NCBI GenBank assembly: GCA_027559495.1
Contig: JAMXSV010000003.1
Location: 2,170,001-2,234,000, forward strand
DNA length: 64,000 nucleotides
Direction: 5' to 3'
Source: Aurifilum marmelostoma
Taxonomy: Eukaryota > Ascomycota > Sordariomycetes > Diaporthales > Cryphonectriaceae
Shown here: positions 44,786 to 55,610 of the stretch, piece after piece
How positions within the stretch are numbered: position 1 is the first letter of the stretch
Layout: each line of letters begins with the position of its first letter
Made by a program: the position numbers and the translations under genes
The notes under the pieces: generated by a model
What the model saw: only the letters and a program-made list of their open reading frames with translations
What the model was told of the DNA's origin: nothing
Database searches by the model: none

Positions 44786-47023
44786 ATGGGCAAGAGAAAG
44801 GTCGGCGCGCTCGACAAGCTGGATGCAGACCTGGCAAGTCTCCAGTTCAAAGTCCGGTCGGATCCCAAAAGCTACCAGGACGAGTTCGACCGCCAATTCA
44901 CAGCCTACCTTGCGACAAAGGAAGTCTTCCTCGACAGCCCTGCGACCGCCACGAGAGATGTGGCCCAGGACTTCCACGACAAGGTCGACTTCATCGCCCA
45001 CGTCGCGGATTGTTACAAGGCCGAGACCAAGAGCTTTCCGGACGACCTCAAGGAGGTGCTGACGGAACACCATGCCGTCCTCGACCCGCACGTGCGCGAG
45101 AAGCTCGTCGGGAGCCTGGTCCTGCTCAGGCGGAAGGAGATGATCACGTCCGAGTACCTGCTCACCACCTTGTTCCCGATCCTCGTCTCGACGCCCAGCA
45201 AGAGCCTCCGGGCCCTGCTGTACCAGAAGATCGTCAGCGACCTGCGCAACTCCAACTCGAAAGCCACCAACCACCCTCTCAACCGCACGATACAGAATGT
45301 CCTCTCCATCCTGATCACGTCCGACAGGACGTCGTCCAAGGGCATCTGGGCCGTGCGGCTGACGCGGGAGATGTGGCGCCGGCAGATCTGGACAGACGCG
45401 AAACCCGTCGAGGTCATGAAGGAGGCCTGTCTCGCCGACAGCGAGAAGGTCGTCGTGGGCGGCACGAGGTTCTTCCTGGGCGGGGACAAGGAGCGGGAGG
45501 AGATGGAGGACGACAGCAGCGACGAGGAGGCGGTTGATCTCAAGAAGATACAACACCAGCAGGGCATCAACAAGAAGACCAAGAAGAAGGCAAAACAGTA
45601 CAAGGACGCCGTCAACAAGGTCAAGAAGCAGGAGCGCAAGAAGAACCAGCCACACCCCCTCAACTTCTCTGCCCTGCACCTCCTGCACGACCCGCAGGGC
45701 TTCGCCGAGCAGCTGTTCCAGAAGCACCTTGCAAATACCAAGTCGAAGCTGGCGCTGGAGAACAAACTCCTCGTGCTGCAGCTGGTCACCCGGCTGGTCG
45801 GCCTGCACAAGCTCACGGTCATATCACTCTACTCCTGGTTCATCAAGTTCCTCACGCCGAGACAGCAGTCTGTCACCTCATTCCTCGCATCGCTCGCACA
45901 GGCGACGCACAACCTCGTCCCGCCCGACGCGATCGAGCCGCTCATCATGAAGATCGCAAACGAGTTTGTCTCCGAGGCGGCAGCAGCAGAGGTCGCCGCG
46001 GCGGGTCTGAACGCCATCCGCGAGATCTGCGTCCGGCAGCCGCTTGCCATGACCGAGACCCTGCTGCAGGACCTGGTGCAGTACCGGAAGAGCAAGGACA
46101 AGGGCGTCATGATGGCAGCAAAGGGACTCTTGTCCCTGTACCGTGAGGTCGGCGCGGAGCTGCTGAAGAAGAGGGACCGCGGTAAAGAGGCAGTCATGGG
46201 CCTGCGCAGCGGAGACCTGACGCAGCGCAAGTTTGGCGAGCAGGATGCCGGTGGCATCGAGGGGCTTGAGCTGCTGGAGAAGTGGAAGGAGGAAGAGAAG
46301 AAGAAGAAGCGCGTGGCCAAGGGCCTGCCGGAGGAAGCTGGCAGCGATGAGAATGCCGAGGGGGAGCAGGAGGAGGAAGACGACGGCTTCAACTCGGAGG
46401 ACTGGGACGTCGAGTCGGTAGACAGCAGCGACTCTGGCGGGTGGATCGCGGTGTCGAGCGAGTCGGAAGACGAAGAGCCCGCGGCCAAACGACAGCGCAA
46501 GGGCTCGTCGGAGGCGCCGGAGCTGGTCGACACCAGCAAGGAGGGCGGCGAGGATGAGCTCCAGCGCATGTCGAAGCTCGCGACGACCACGATCCTCACG
46601 CCGGCAGACCTCGCCAAGCTGCAGGAGCTGCGGCTCCAGGCCAGCGTGGACAAGGCCATGGGCGGCAACCGGTCCAGGCACGCGCAGGAGCTCGCGGCGC
46701 GGCACGCCGACGACCCGCTGACGGCCGAGCAGATCGAGCTGCCGGCCAAGCTGCGCAAGACGACCAAGGAGGAGAGGCTCGCCATGGCCAGGGAGGGCAA
46801 GCCGGACCGGGAGGAGCACAAGTCAACGCAGGCGATACGAAAGGCCAAGAAGGAGGCCGAGGGCAAGTCGACGTCCAACAAGGAGAAGGCGCGCAGGAAG
46901 AACTTCCTCATGACGATCGGCAAGGCCAAGATGAAGCAGAAGCGGAGTCTGATGCAGACGAGAAAGGTCCTGCAGGCGCATGTGAGCAGGAGTAAAAAGG
47001 GCGGGAGAAGTGGTAACTTTTAG
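44786..47023 (+). CDS. sda1: Sda1, 60S ribosomal subunit biogenesis and export factor
   Basis: A nucleolar protein needed for pre-60S maturation and export, and for actin organisation and G1 passage in yeast. It is a single exon of 745 aa (yeast 767). The start MGKRKVGALDKLDADLASLQ follows a short 5' leader; the longer frame from 44732 adds 18 unlikely residues. N-terminal helical repeats include DEFDRQFTAYLATKEVFLDS and the NUC130/3NT segment FFLGGDKEREEMEDDSSDEE. Then come LNFSALHLLHDPQGFAEQLF, a long acidic Ser/Glu/Asp block at about 530-610, ATTTILTPADLAKLQELR, and the basic tail KARRKNFLMTIGKAKMKQKR that marks Sda1 C-termini. A C5 run at 45655-45659 sits in the same codon phase as the broken runs elsewhere, yet the frame continues normally. 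Confidence 0.96.
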   Translation: MGKRKVGALDKLDADLASLQFKVRSDPKSYQDEFDRQFTAYLATKEVFLDSPATATRDVAQDFHDKVDFIAHVADCYKAETKSFPDDLKEVLTEHHAVLDPHVREKLVGSLVLLRRKEMITSEYLLTTLFPILVSTPSKSLRALLYQKIVSDLRNSNSKATNHPLNRTIQNVLSILITSDRTSSKGIWAVRLTREMWRRQIWTDAKPVEVMKEACLADSEKVVVGGTRFFLGGDKEREEMEDDSSDEEAVDLKKIQHQQGINKKTKKKAKQYKDAVNKVKKQERKKNQPHPLNFSALHLLHDPQGFAEQLFQKHLANTKSKLALENKLLVLQLVTRLVGLHKLTVISLYSWFIKFLTPRQQSVTSFLASLAQATHNLVPPDAIEPLIMKIANEFVSEAAAAEVAAAGLNAIREICVRQPLAMTETLLQDLVQYRKSKDKGVMMAAKGLLSLYREVGAELLKKRDRGKEAVMGLRSGDLTQRKFGEQDAGGIEGLELLEKWKEEEKKKKRVAKGLPEEAGSDENAEGEQEEEDDGFNSEDWDVESVDSSDSGGWIAVSSESEDEEPAAKRQRKGSSEAPELVDTSKEGGEDELQRMSKLATTTILTPADLAKLQELRLQASVDKAMGGNRSRHAQELAARHADDPLTAEQIELPAKLRKTTKEERLAMAREGKPDREEHKSTQAIRKAKKEAEGKSTSNKEKARRKNFLMTIGKAKMKQKRSLMQTRKVLQAHVSRSKKGGRSGNF

Positions 47024-48109
47024 ACGGCATGGGTGCAAGATGACAGACAGCATTGCCTGCTGAAGTATTCGATGCTATTCATGGTGTTGAGCCCCAGCTC
47101 CTTGACAAAGTGGCCAGCCTCTGTGATATATTCAACTCATATACCTGATTCTCAAGGAAAATAATGAAACTACGAGATTGATACGTGTCTGCCACGCTAT
47201 GTCCGTCACCTCAAGGAATGGACGCCAACAGCACCTCAATAGAGACCACAACTCACGCATGAGACTGGGATGCGAACAAAACACCAAGCCTCTACACGTC
47301 TCCTATAGCAAGGCACGATTGATCATTCCGTCTCTGTGTCCTGAATCCAGCTTACGCTACAGAACCGCCTGTTTCCAACTATCATCACTATGATTAGACG
47401 ACAGAACCCGATATACCCTTGAGCTCACATGTGCCTTGACGAGTAGCTATCCATATTAAAGCCGACAGCCAATTCAACTGAGTAATTAAAGGGTATTAAA
47501 CGTTCCATACTTACCAGGTAGAAGTCTGCGGTGGCCCGGAAACCCACAAGAAACCGGGACTCTCGAATGCCATCCAGTGAACACGCAAGAAAAAGAATTC
47601 CCGGCAAACCTCTCCAAGTCCGCAGTTCCAACCATTTCCAAAATGTCACGAGCTCACGTCAAGTCTAGGCAATAAAAAAAAAAAAATGACAAGTGAACGA
47701 AAACCTGATTAATTAGGGCGATCCCCTCTCAGCCAAGAACGGGGGCTACTCACCAAGCACAAACAATCTGATATCACGAGATTTTGTTTTTTCCCCAGAG
47801 AGGAAAGGAGAGGTTGAACGAGAGGGCTGTGTGGCCTTGGCGTGATTATGCAATATTAATTACTTACGTTGTTGTACACATTCTCGAGAGAAGCCCGGCT
47901 CATGTGTAGGTGTTCCAAGGTCACAATCATGCAGAGAGTTTGTTATACGGTTAAAAGTTTATTTCTCTCTGTGCATTCTTTGATTTTTGATACCTGCCTT
48001 TTTGGAAAAGGTCGAGGTGTTGGGCTGATGGCTGTTCTGGATAATGAAGGGGGGAAGCGATTCATTGTGTTGTTGTGATTAATTGATTGATAGTATGCAT
48101 AGTATTTTT

Positions 48110-48120
48110 GGGGGGGGGGG
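48110..48120. repeat. Poly-G tract (11 nt)
   Basis: An uninterrupted run of G in intergenic DNA. Confidence 0.9.
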
Positions 48121-48315
48121 TAATTGTGAAAGTATACGTACCTACGGTTCGTTCCGAGCCCACTTCTTGTGTACAGTACTGTATAATCTGGCATTGAGGA
48201 TTACTTACTTACTACCCACTCCACTTTGTTGCGGTCAAACACCACAACGAAACAGCCATATACATCAATCACGAGGACGGTTTGCGGTATGAGAGTGCAC
48301 AATACTCTGCCTGGA

Positions 48316-48340
48316 ACACACACACACACACACACACACA
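48316..48340 (+). repeat. (AC)12 microsatellite
   Basis: 25 nt of perfect AC repeat in intergenic DNA. Confidence 0.95.
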
Positions 48341-48601
48341 TTTACGTCGTATGTTGACACAAGACAAATAGTAATCTGACCATCGGCAAGCAGGGAGTCT
48401 TGGCCCCCGATGTAGCATCCCAGCAGCAGAATCGGGAAACGATAAAACCCACTGCAAGGGCCGCCCAGCCCCGGGATTGAGGCTCGACATGGGGTCGCAT
48501 CCACACCCTACAGGCCCATCACGGATCCGGTAGGTCCCCAAGAGGTCCAGCTTGGGGCCTCATCGACCACGACACCTCTGCACTTCCCACCCAGCCAAAG
48601 G

Positions 48602-48615
48602 CCCCCCCCCCCCCC
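48602..48615. repeat. Poly-C tract (14 nt)
   Basis: An uninterrupted run of C in intergenic DNA. Confidence 0.95.
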
Positions 48616-49377
48616 GGCCGCCATGACGACATGTGTTGATGTGCTGACGGGTCCCTATCGAAAGTGGAAGCCGCTCAAACTCCTCAGCCCTTTTTCTCTG
48701 CCCTTTGGGCGGCAGATGATTGGGTGCTCCACCACGTGCCTGTTGATTTGGTTCCCCGAAGCCCGACGACGACGACGACCACCACCACGAGAGAGCTGAA
48801 GTGGTGCCATCCGCCCAATCACGACGTCGCAACGACGCCTTCACACGGTAAAGCCAAGCGAGGCTTCTCCCCCTCAGCGCCCCCTCCCCCCTATTTTGTC
48901 AGGGCGCGCCGCTTGGCTGCTGCTGCTGCTCTCCCGAGCCCGTCGATCCTCCAGCTTCGAGAAGGTGGTGTGCTCCTTGTCCCTTCAGCCAAGGCTCGCA
49001 GTCCCCGTGCGCAGCGCACAAGCAGCCACACGGCCAGGGGGCCGGGAAGGCGACGTGAACCACCCCTCCTCCCTCAACGCATGGAAGGCCACCATGGAAG
49101 CCTCCGCCAGGACGATGGAGCTCCCCTGCTTCTTGTGAGCTTCCCTTTCCGGAAGCTCTCCACCGGCGTGCCTGGCCTCGTGTGGCCTCCCGTGGGCGCG
49201 CTGCGTCGTGCAGCATCATGAAGCTGATTGGGAGAGGGCCTGCGGCGGGCCAAGATGAGGTGCCATGGCTTTCTCTGGCCCTCTGATCTTCAGCTTCTGC
49301 AATCGGTCTGGGTCGACTCCACCAGTGCTTCGAGGAACGACCTGACGATCTCTCCGAAGAGGGACCAGTCGCATGTT

Positions 49378-49384
49378 TATAAAA
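49378..49384 (+). promoter_or_regulatory. TATA box of the aspartic-protease gene
   Basis: TATAAAA about 190 nt upstream of ATG 49574, followed by CT-rich leader sequence. It fits a highly expressed, inducible secreted enzyme. Confidence 0.55.
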
Positions 49385-49573
49385 TGAAGTGATCGTCCGT
49401 CGACCTCTCCTCTTTGTTGAGAGTTTGTTTCCAGGCCAGCTCTCTGCTTCTCTTCTCGTGCTCGCAGTGGGTCTCTTGTCTCTCTCTCTAGAGCTTCGTC
49501 TCGTCGTTCACTGGTTCAACCTTTCTTTCACCCCGCAAACCTCCTTCGTAAAGAAAACAACACAAGAACAAAA

Positions 49574-51168
49574 ATGGTTGCCTCCAAGGTCATCCTCACG
49601 GCCGCCCTCGCCGGTGCCGCCGCGGCGTCCGCCATCCCCAAGGGCAACGACCTGAACGCGCTCCAGAAGAAGGGCCGCACGACCATCCACCAGGTCAAGC
49701 GCGAGAACTACAAGAACAGCGGCGCCCTGTCCATGTACAAGACGTACATGAAGTACAAGACGCCGATCCCCGACTGGCTGGCCGAGGCCGCGGCCAACTC
49801 GCTGGGCGTCGACTCCAAGCTGCTCAGGCGCGACGAGGGCAGCGCCACCAGCAGCCCCATCGACACCCTGGACGACGCCTACGTCACCCCCGTCTCCATC
49901 GGCACCCCGGCCCAGGTCCTCAACCTCGACTTCGACACGGGCTCCTCCGACCTCTGGGTCTTCTCCAGCCTGACCCCGGCCTCCGAGGAGAGCGGCCAGG
50001 CCGAGTACAACCCCTCCGACTCGTCCACCGCCAAGCTGCTCTCCGGCTACACCTGGGACATCTCGTACGGCGACGGGTCCTCCTCCTCTGGTATCGTCTA
50101 CACCGATGTCGTCGACGTCGGTGGTGTGACCGTCACCTCCCAGGCCGTCGAGGCCGCCGAGACCGTGTCCTCCTCCTTCACCTCCGAGAGCGACATTGAT
50201 GGTCTCCTGGGTCTCGGCTTCAACACCCTGAACACCGTCTCCCCCACGTCTCAGGCGACCTTCTGGTATGTCAACTTCCCCTGCTGCTGTTGTCCTTTTG
50301 TCGAGAGCAGGGTTGAATATAACAAAACATGGCGGCTGATGTGATGATTTCCCCCTCTTGTGTAGGTCCAACGCTCTGGACTCCCTCGACGAGCCCGTCT
50401 TCTGTGCCAACCTGAACCACGATGCCCGTGAGTAATCCCTCTTCTTCACATCTTCCCTCTTGCAGAAAAAAAGTCCCCCATCTTGTATGTATGTATGTAC
50501 CAAGAAAGGGTGTCGACGTGTCGTTGACTCGTGAGCACCGTCAGCCGGCTCGTACGACTTCGGCTTCATCAACGACACCTTCACCGACGACCTGACCTAC
50601 ACGGCCGTGACCAAGCTCCCCGGCTACTGGAAGTTCACCTCGACCGGCTACGGCGTCGGCGACGACTTCACCACCACCAGCATCACCGCCATCGCCGACA
50701 CCGGCACCACCCTCATCTACCTGCCCGCCGCCGTCGTCAAGGCCTACTACGCCGACGTGTCGGGTGCCACCAAGTCTGCCCTGTACGGCGGCTGGGTCTT
50801 TGACTGCGATGCCGACCTGCCCGACTTCACCTTTGGCGTTGGCGATGCCACCATCACCGTCCCCAGTGACTACATCAACTACGTGAGTAATCTCTTCTTC
50901 CCCCCCCCCCCTCCCTTCCGAGTACACATGCTCTTTGAGGCGAGCTCCTTGTATACTCGCCCGGTCCCCTTTCAAGAGTCACTCTCAAGTACTGATACGT
51001 CCGTGTGTGCGTGGAATGTAGGAAACCATTCTCCTGGGCAAGTGCTACGGAGGTATCCAGTCCTCCGCCGACATTGGCATCAACATCTTCGGTGATGTTG
51101 CCCTCAAGGCTGCCTACGTCGTCTTCAACGGCGAGACCCCCTCCCTGGGTTGGGCCCAGAAGGTTTAA
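49574..51168 (+). CDS. Secreted aspartic protease, endothiapepsin-like (A1 family)
   Basis: A pepsin-type extracellular acid endopeptidase. Exons are 49574-50265, 50366-50427, 50545-50882 and 51022-51168, giving 412 aa. Introns are GTATGT..TAG, GTGAGT..CAG and GTGAGT..TAG; intron 3 holds a C12 tract. A signal peptide (MVASKVILTAALAGAAAASA) precedes a basic propeptide ending near LLRRDEG, probably cut before the mature chain. The mature part follows endothiapepsin closely: TPIDTLDDAYVTP-like start, first catalytic motif DFDTGSSDLWVFSS, flap Tyr in SYGDGSSSSGIVYTD, DGLLGLGFNTLNTVSP, second catalytic motif ADTGTTLIYLPAAVV, and SADIGINIFGDVALKAA near the end. The disulphide Cys pair (VFDC and GKCYGG) is present. 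An extra Cys in PVFCANL has no evident partner. It is very likely active. Confidence 0.95.
50900..50911. repeat. Poly-C tract (12 nt) in protease intron 3
   Basis: A run of C between the donor at 50883 and the acceptor at 51021. It is spliced out. Confidence 0.9.
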
Positions 51169-51661
51169 AGAGAAGCTCTCTCTCTCTGTGACTGCCTCTC
51201 TGTCTTGAGCTCTCTCTCTCTGGGTTGTCGATGACGATGATGATGGTGGAGGAGGAGAAGAAGAAGAAGAAGAAGGAGAAACGTGTTGTGTGCGCATCTC
51301 GAATCTTGTAAATATGTATAAATCCGTCTGAAGTTGTACTCTTGTGTCAGATAGGTTGTCGCCATATAGAGATGAAGGAATGAATATATATCAGGCCTGC
51401 TGCCCACAAATTCCATACTGGTCCGTGTGTGTGGGGGGGGGGGGGGTCATAGGGTGTGCTCTTGAACAATTTTGATTTTCGTTCACTCTCATCCAGTGGG
51501 TGTAGAGAGACAGACAAGAATTCTTGGTGGCGTAGTTGCATTGCGTCTTCACTCTCGTGATTTGATACTGTTGCAGCATCTCCAGCAGCTGGATTCAGTT
51601 GATACTCTCTCTTGACAATCCTGAAAATCATTCAATGGATCCAAGTATACACACAGGCGTG
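51169..51661. other. 3' intergenic region between the aspartic protease and MGS1
   Basis: About 490 nt between convergent genes. It contains a G14 tract at 51433-51446 and a GAA/GAG-rich stretch at about 51245-51285. No gene is seen. Confidence 0.65.
51433..51446. repeat. Poly-G tract (14 nt)
   Basis: An uninterrupted run of G in intergenic DNA. Confidence 0.95.
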
Positions 51662-53383
51662 TCAACCCGTCATATTCAAATCAGGGTCAACCTCCGTACC
51701 CAAGTCCCTATCCTCCAGGAAACGCCTTCCGACTAACTGCTCCGGCAGGTAGTCCTGCCTCACCTTTCCATCCTGATAATTGGGGTTGTACTTGTACTCG
51801 GCGCCGTAGCCCATCTCCTTCATGAGCCGCGTCGGCGCGTTCCGGAGATGAACGGGCACGGGCAGCGCCGCCACGCCTGGCTCTCTCAGGGCGGCATAAG
51901 CATTATTTAGACCGCGGTACGCCCGTGTGCTCTTGGGGGCCAGACACAGCGCCGTCGCGCAGTGGGCCATGGGGATCCGCGCCTCGGGCATGCCGATCTG
52001 CTGCACGGCCGTGTACATGGCTGTCGCCAGGGGCAGCATGGTGTTGTCTGCGAGGCCGACGTCCTCGGAGGCGATGACCACCATGCGGCGGGCGATGAAG
52101 AGCGGGTCCTCGCCCGACTGGAGCATGCGCGCCAGGTAGTAGAGTGCGGCGTCTGCGTCTGAGCCGCGGACGGCCTTGTGGAAGGCCGAGATGGTGTCGT
52201 AGTGCTGATCGCCCGCGCGGTCGTATACCAGGGTCTTTGTGAGGGCGGCCTTGATGTCCTCCTTGGTGAGTGGGGTGGAGGGGTCGGAGCCCTGCCTGGT
52301 TGTGGTCAGGGACAGGGCGAGCTCGAGCAGGTTGAGGGCCGTGCGGGCGTCGCCGTCTGCAAAGGCGGAGAGGTAGTTCAGCAGCTCCTCGTCTATCAGC
52401 GGCGATAGCCTGGACGGGTCCTCGTCGCATTCTTGTTTCAGCGCCCTCATCAGGATGCTCGAGATGTCGGCCGAGGTGAGTTTCTGTAGTGTAAATGTGC
52501 GGCATCGGGAGAGCAGCGCAGCCTGGACCTTGAACGAAGGGTTCTCGGTGGTGGCGCCCACGAGGATGATGGTGCCGGCCTCGACAGGCTTCAGGAAGAC
52601 GTCCTGCTGGGATTTGCTGAAGCGATGTATCTCGTCGCAGAATATTATGGTCCTCCGCCCCGTCAGCGAGAGCTCGTTGGCGGCGTCCTGGAACAGCTTC
52701 TTGCACTCGGCCGTCCCACAGCTCGTCGCGTTGATCTCCACAAAGCGGCTGCCGACCATCCTGGCGATGCACCGGGCAATTGTCGTCTTGCCTGTCCCCG
52801 ATCCTCCCCACAGTATGATCGACGGCATCGAATTCGACTCGATGAGGGCTCGCAGCACGCCGTTGGGCCCGACGAGGTCCTGCCCAGCAACGTCATCCAG
52901 GGTGCTGGGCCGCATGCGCTCCGCGAGAGGAGCTGCCCGGTTCGGCTTGTGTTTCTTGACCGGGGGCGCAGGCAGCGGCAGGGCCTCGGTCATGGGTGTG
53001 TCGGCAGTAGTCTCGTCTCCCTGGCCTGGCGAGGTGTGGCCTGGCCCCTCGTCAAAGGATCTCTTCACCCCGGCCAGCTTGACGGCAGCGTTGTTGGAGG
53101 TGGACGCGTTCGCGGAGCCGTTGACGGGCGTGGCCAAGACCTTGGAGTTGGTGGCCTGTCGTTTGGCAGCCGGTGTAGCGAAGAAGTCGGCGGCTGACCG
53201 CTTGGTGATCGTCGAGGGAGGAGGGACATTTTGTGACTGTGTTGGGGAGGACTGCTGGCCATTGGCGCCGCCACCTGTGCTGCTGCTATCGCCGTCCAGT
53301 ATAAAGGTCTTGCACTGCGAGTCGATGTGGCTGTTGATCTCGGAGGTCTTGACATTTCGGCTGCATATTGGGCATACGACCAT
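51662..53383 (-). CDS. mgs1: Mgs1/WRNIP1 AAA+ ATPase of DNA replication-fork maintenance
   Basis: A single-exon gene of 573 aa. The N-terminal UBZ4-type zinc finger (VVCPICSRNVKTSEINSHID, with the final Cys just after) binds ubiquitin, typically ubiquitinated PCNA. After a Ser/Thr/Pro-rich linker the AAA+ domain begins at PLAERMRPSTLDDVAGQDLV. Walker A is WGGSGTGKTTIAR, Walker B is IIFCDEIHRFSKSQQD, sensor 1 is VGATTENPSFKV, and an arginine-finger-type SRCRTF follows. The C-terminal MgsA domains contain AFHKAVRGSDADAALYYLAR and AARRMVVIASEDVGLADN-like sequence. The protein forms oligomers at stalled forks and is related to bacterial RarA. The start at 53383 is the Met directly before the zinc finger; the longer upstream frame is AT-rich leader. 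The call is secure. Confidence 0.95.
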   Translation of the reverse strand: MVVCPICSRNVKTSEINSHIDSQCKTFILDGDSSSTGGGANGQQSSPTQSQNVPPPSTITKRSAADFFATPAAKRQATNSKVLATPVNGSANASTSNNAAVKLAGVKRSFDEGPGHTSPGQGDETTADTPMTEALPLPAPPVKKHKPNRAAPLAERMRPSTLDDVAGQDLVGPNGVLRALIESNSMPSIILWGGSGTGKTTIARCIARMVGSRFVEINATSCGTAECKKLFQDAANELSLTGRRTIIFCDEIHRFSKSQQDVFLKPVEAGTIILVGATTENPSFKVQAALLSRCRTFTLQKLTSADISSILMRALKQECDEDPSRLSPLIDEELLNYLSAFADGDARTALNLLELALSLTTTRQGSDPSTPLTKEDIKAALTKTLVYDRAGDQHYDTISAFHKAVRGSDADAALYYLARMLQSGEDPLFIARRMVVIASEDVGLADNTMLPLATAMYTAVQQIGMPEARIPMAHCATALCLAPKSTRAYRGLNNAYAALREPGVAALPVPVHLRNAPTRLMKEMGYGAEYKYNPNYQDGKVRQDYLPEQLVGRRFLEDRDLGTEVDPDLNMTG

Positions 53384-55610
53384 GTTCGCGGTTGTAGCAA
53401 GTGAAGGAAGCCAGAGAAGAAAAGAAGGAAGAGAAAAATAGCAGAGCAAGACGCTGGGGAAGAAGAGATGTCAGGAAGGATGCATCAGTATGTGCAATTG
53501 GTGCAGATGTGAGGCAGAGATAAATGCTACTGTGGTGGTTTGTAGCAAGAAGTCGGTGGGAGGAGGGTCTGGCTGCTACTGTGAGGGAACGTCGACGCGT
53601 CGAGTTGGACTGGAGGCTCTCTCCCCCCGCAAAAAAAGAAAGGTTATGACGCGCCGCATTAGCGCACCTCTGGTAGCCGGCTGGGCGTAGCGTGGCGGGC
53701 CAGCGCTTCCGGGTTCAGGGCCTGCTAGGCCTCTGTCGCGCCGGGCCGCAGTGTCTTACTCAGTGTGGGTGGGAACAATGGTTTGGTTGCACCACAGTAC
53801 CGAGGGGCTCCAAGGCCAACCTCACCACCACCCACTCCACTCTCTCCCAACTGCTGTTCAGCATCACCAAAGCAGGACCTATTCCATCTGCCATTCTTTG
53901 ATTACATACAACAATAACATCATTCGCCGAGCGTTCATAGATTTACCAAAAGACATGCTATCTTCCCCATCCTTCAAGTGACCAAAGATCAGAGATGTGA
54001 GCGAAGACGTGGTTCACAGCTCCTCCATTCTTTGGCCCTCCTCTTCTTTGGTCTGGAGTGGGATAGAGGATACTTACCAATATGCCAACCAATGAGTGTT
54101 GTGTTCATTGGCTAATATCAGTCTAAGGATATTTCATAAGTTCAGAATGACTTCACCCCAACATCAACAAAGATCGGAGCAGCATCAACTGAAGAGCAGT
54201 CCATCCGGTATCACCATCCGGCCAGAGCAGATTTTCGACGAGATAATGTGCTCATCACACTACAGACTGACACTGTTGTCTGCTATACAGGGTGTCCATG
54301 TACGGTCATCTAGGCCTCTGTTGATCCGAATCATCTCCTTCGTCTGATCTTGATGTTCTAGAAGCATCGTACAGCCGAAAACTCCGATGTCCGGCTATAC
54401 TTACGCCTCCAGACTCAGCCCGTTGCCATTGATCACGGCATCATCAAGAGAAGCCTGCGACAACAACACTTGCCACCATGACGAATATCCTTCTACAGCG
54501 AGTATCATAGGACTTATTAGATGCGTTGGTCACCTGGGTCATCGTCGTCATCAGCACCATTATGGCAGTCTGCTGTGACAAGCCTGCTCGTGATTTACTT
54601 TTGTCTGCCGATCCGCATGAAAAAACCTGAAGACTGGCTCGCGAGATTCATCCCAAGGAGCCTGCCACCATCATACTCAACCTTGAGACGGCTAAACATA
54701 TATCCTCAAGACATGCGATCACATCATGTTCCTCAAGCGCTGTGCAGTTACAGTATACCTACTCACCAGCCTCGGCCGAGCCCCACGACAAACTACAGTA
54801 CCACCACCACTGCTACAGCCCTATTCTTAGCGGCCAGCTTCCTCACAGAATTAACTTTCAAACAAGCTTCAGAGCCTTCCTTGTCTCGGAGAAATCCCCT
54901 TCCCCCAGAAGCCCCGCGGCAGCTCCGAGCGGGGGGCGGCGAGAGGTTCCAAAAATACCCACAACCATAGATCAGACGGTTTGGAAATGGCGTCAAACTT
55001 CCTCATGCGCATAGCGAACGGTGTGTTATGTGTGTGCGCGCGTGACTAAATGCGCTTCGCATGCCGTCAAAAGATGTCTCTGCGCTCTTTTTCAATCGAT
55101 GATCCGAACTTGGTGAGCTCATTCTCGATACATGGGCTTACGTCGACATGATACTCGTGGGCTGACATTCTCCGAAACGTGGCTTAGGAAGGGGGCTAAA
55201 CTTGCTCGCTCGCTCTTGTGTCGTGCAGGAAGAAAAAAACACCAGGCATGGTCAGTGTGATGATGGGGTTTGAGAGGGTATAGCAGATGACGAATGTCGC
55301 CGGTGTTGAGCCGGGTATGGTGTCGTTGTTGTAGGTGGGCGCGCAGCATCAGCCCCTTCGATATGAAGAGTGAGCTCGTCAAGTATAAAGAGTCTCGAGT
55401 CACCGTCTTCTTTTCTCAACTGTAATAAGCCTCATCATCATAATCATCGTCGTCGCTGTCGTCTTCTCTTCCTCTTCACTAATATCCTACACCTAATAAC
55501 ACCATCAAGTCTGGAACTTGACATCTACTTCCTAATCTCCAACTGCCGAGCAGTAGATCATCCACCACAACCAACTCGATACCCAGAAAACCACCCCATA
55601 ATCAGTCAAT
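53384..55610. other. Intergenic region between MGS1 and the secreted repeat protein
   Basis: About 2.2 kb of average composition holding divergent promoters. Several frames of 60-150 codons (for example 54521-54970) have no recognisable protein character. No gene is supportable. Confidence 0.55.

Larger units (their letters stand above)
47024..49573. promoter_or_regulatory. Intergenic region and aspartic-protease promoter
   Basis: About 2.55 kb. It holds a G11 tract at 48110-48120, an (AC)12 repeat at 48316-48340, a C14 tract at 48602-48615, and a TATAAAA at 49378-49384 about 190 nt before the protease ATG. Plus-strand GCCAAG hexamers, which fit the PacC consensus GCCARG, occur at 48853, 48988 and 49249. 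Ambient-pH control would suit an acid protease, but three hexamers are weak evidence. A 185-codon frame at 48664-49221 lacks protein character. Confidence 0.5.

Noticed and set aside
48664..49221. 185-codon plus-strand open frame upstream of the protease
   Set aside because: It is Pro/Thr/Arg-rich with no domain and lies in GC-rich promoter DNA. An opposite-strand frame is similarly open, so it looks like chance openness.
54521..54970. 149-codon frame in the MGS1 to repeat-protein gap
   Set aside because: It has no family, signal or consistent codon use, and is flanked by equally random frames.
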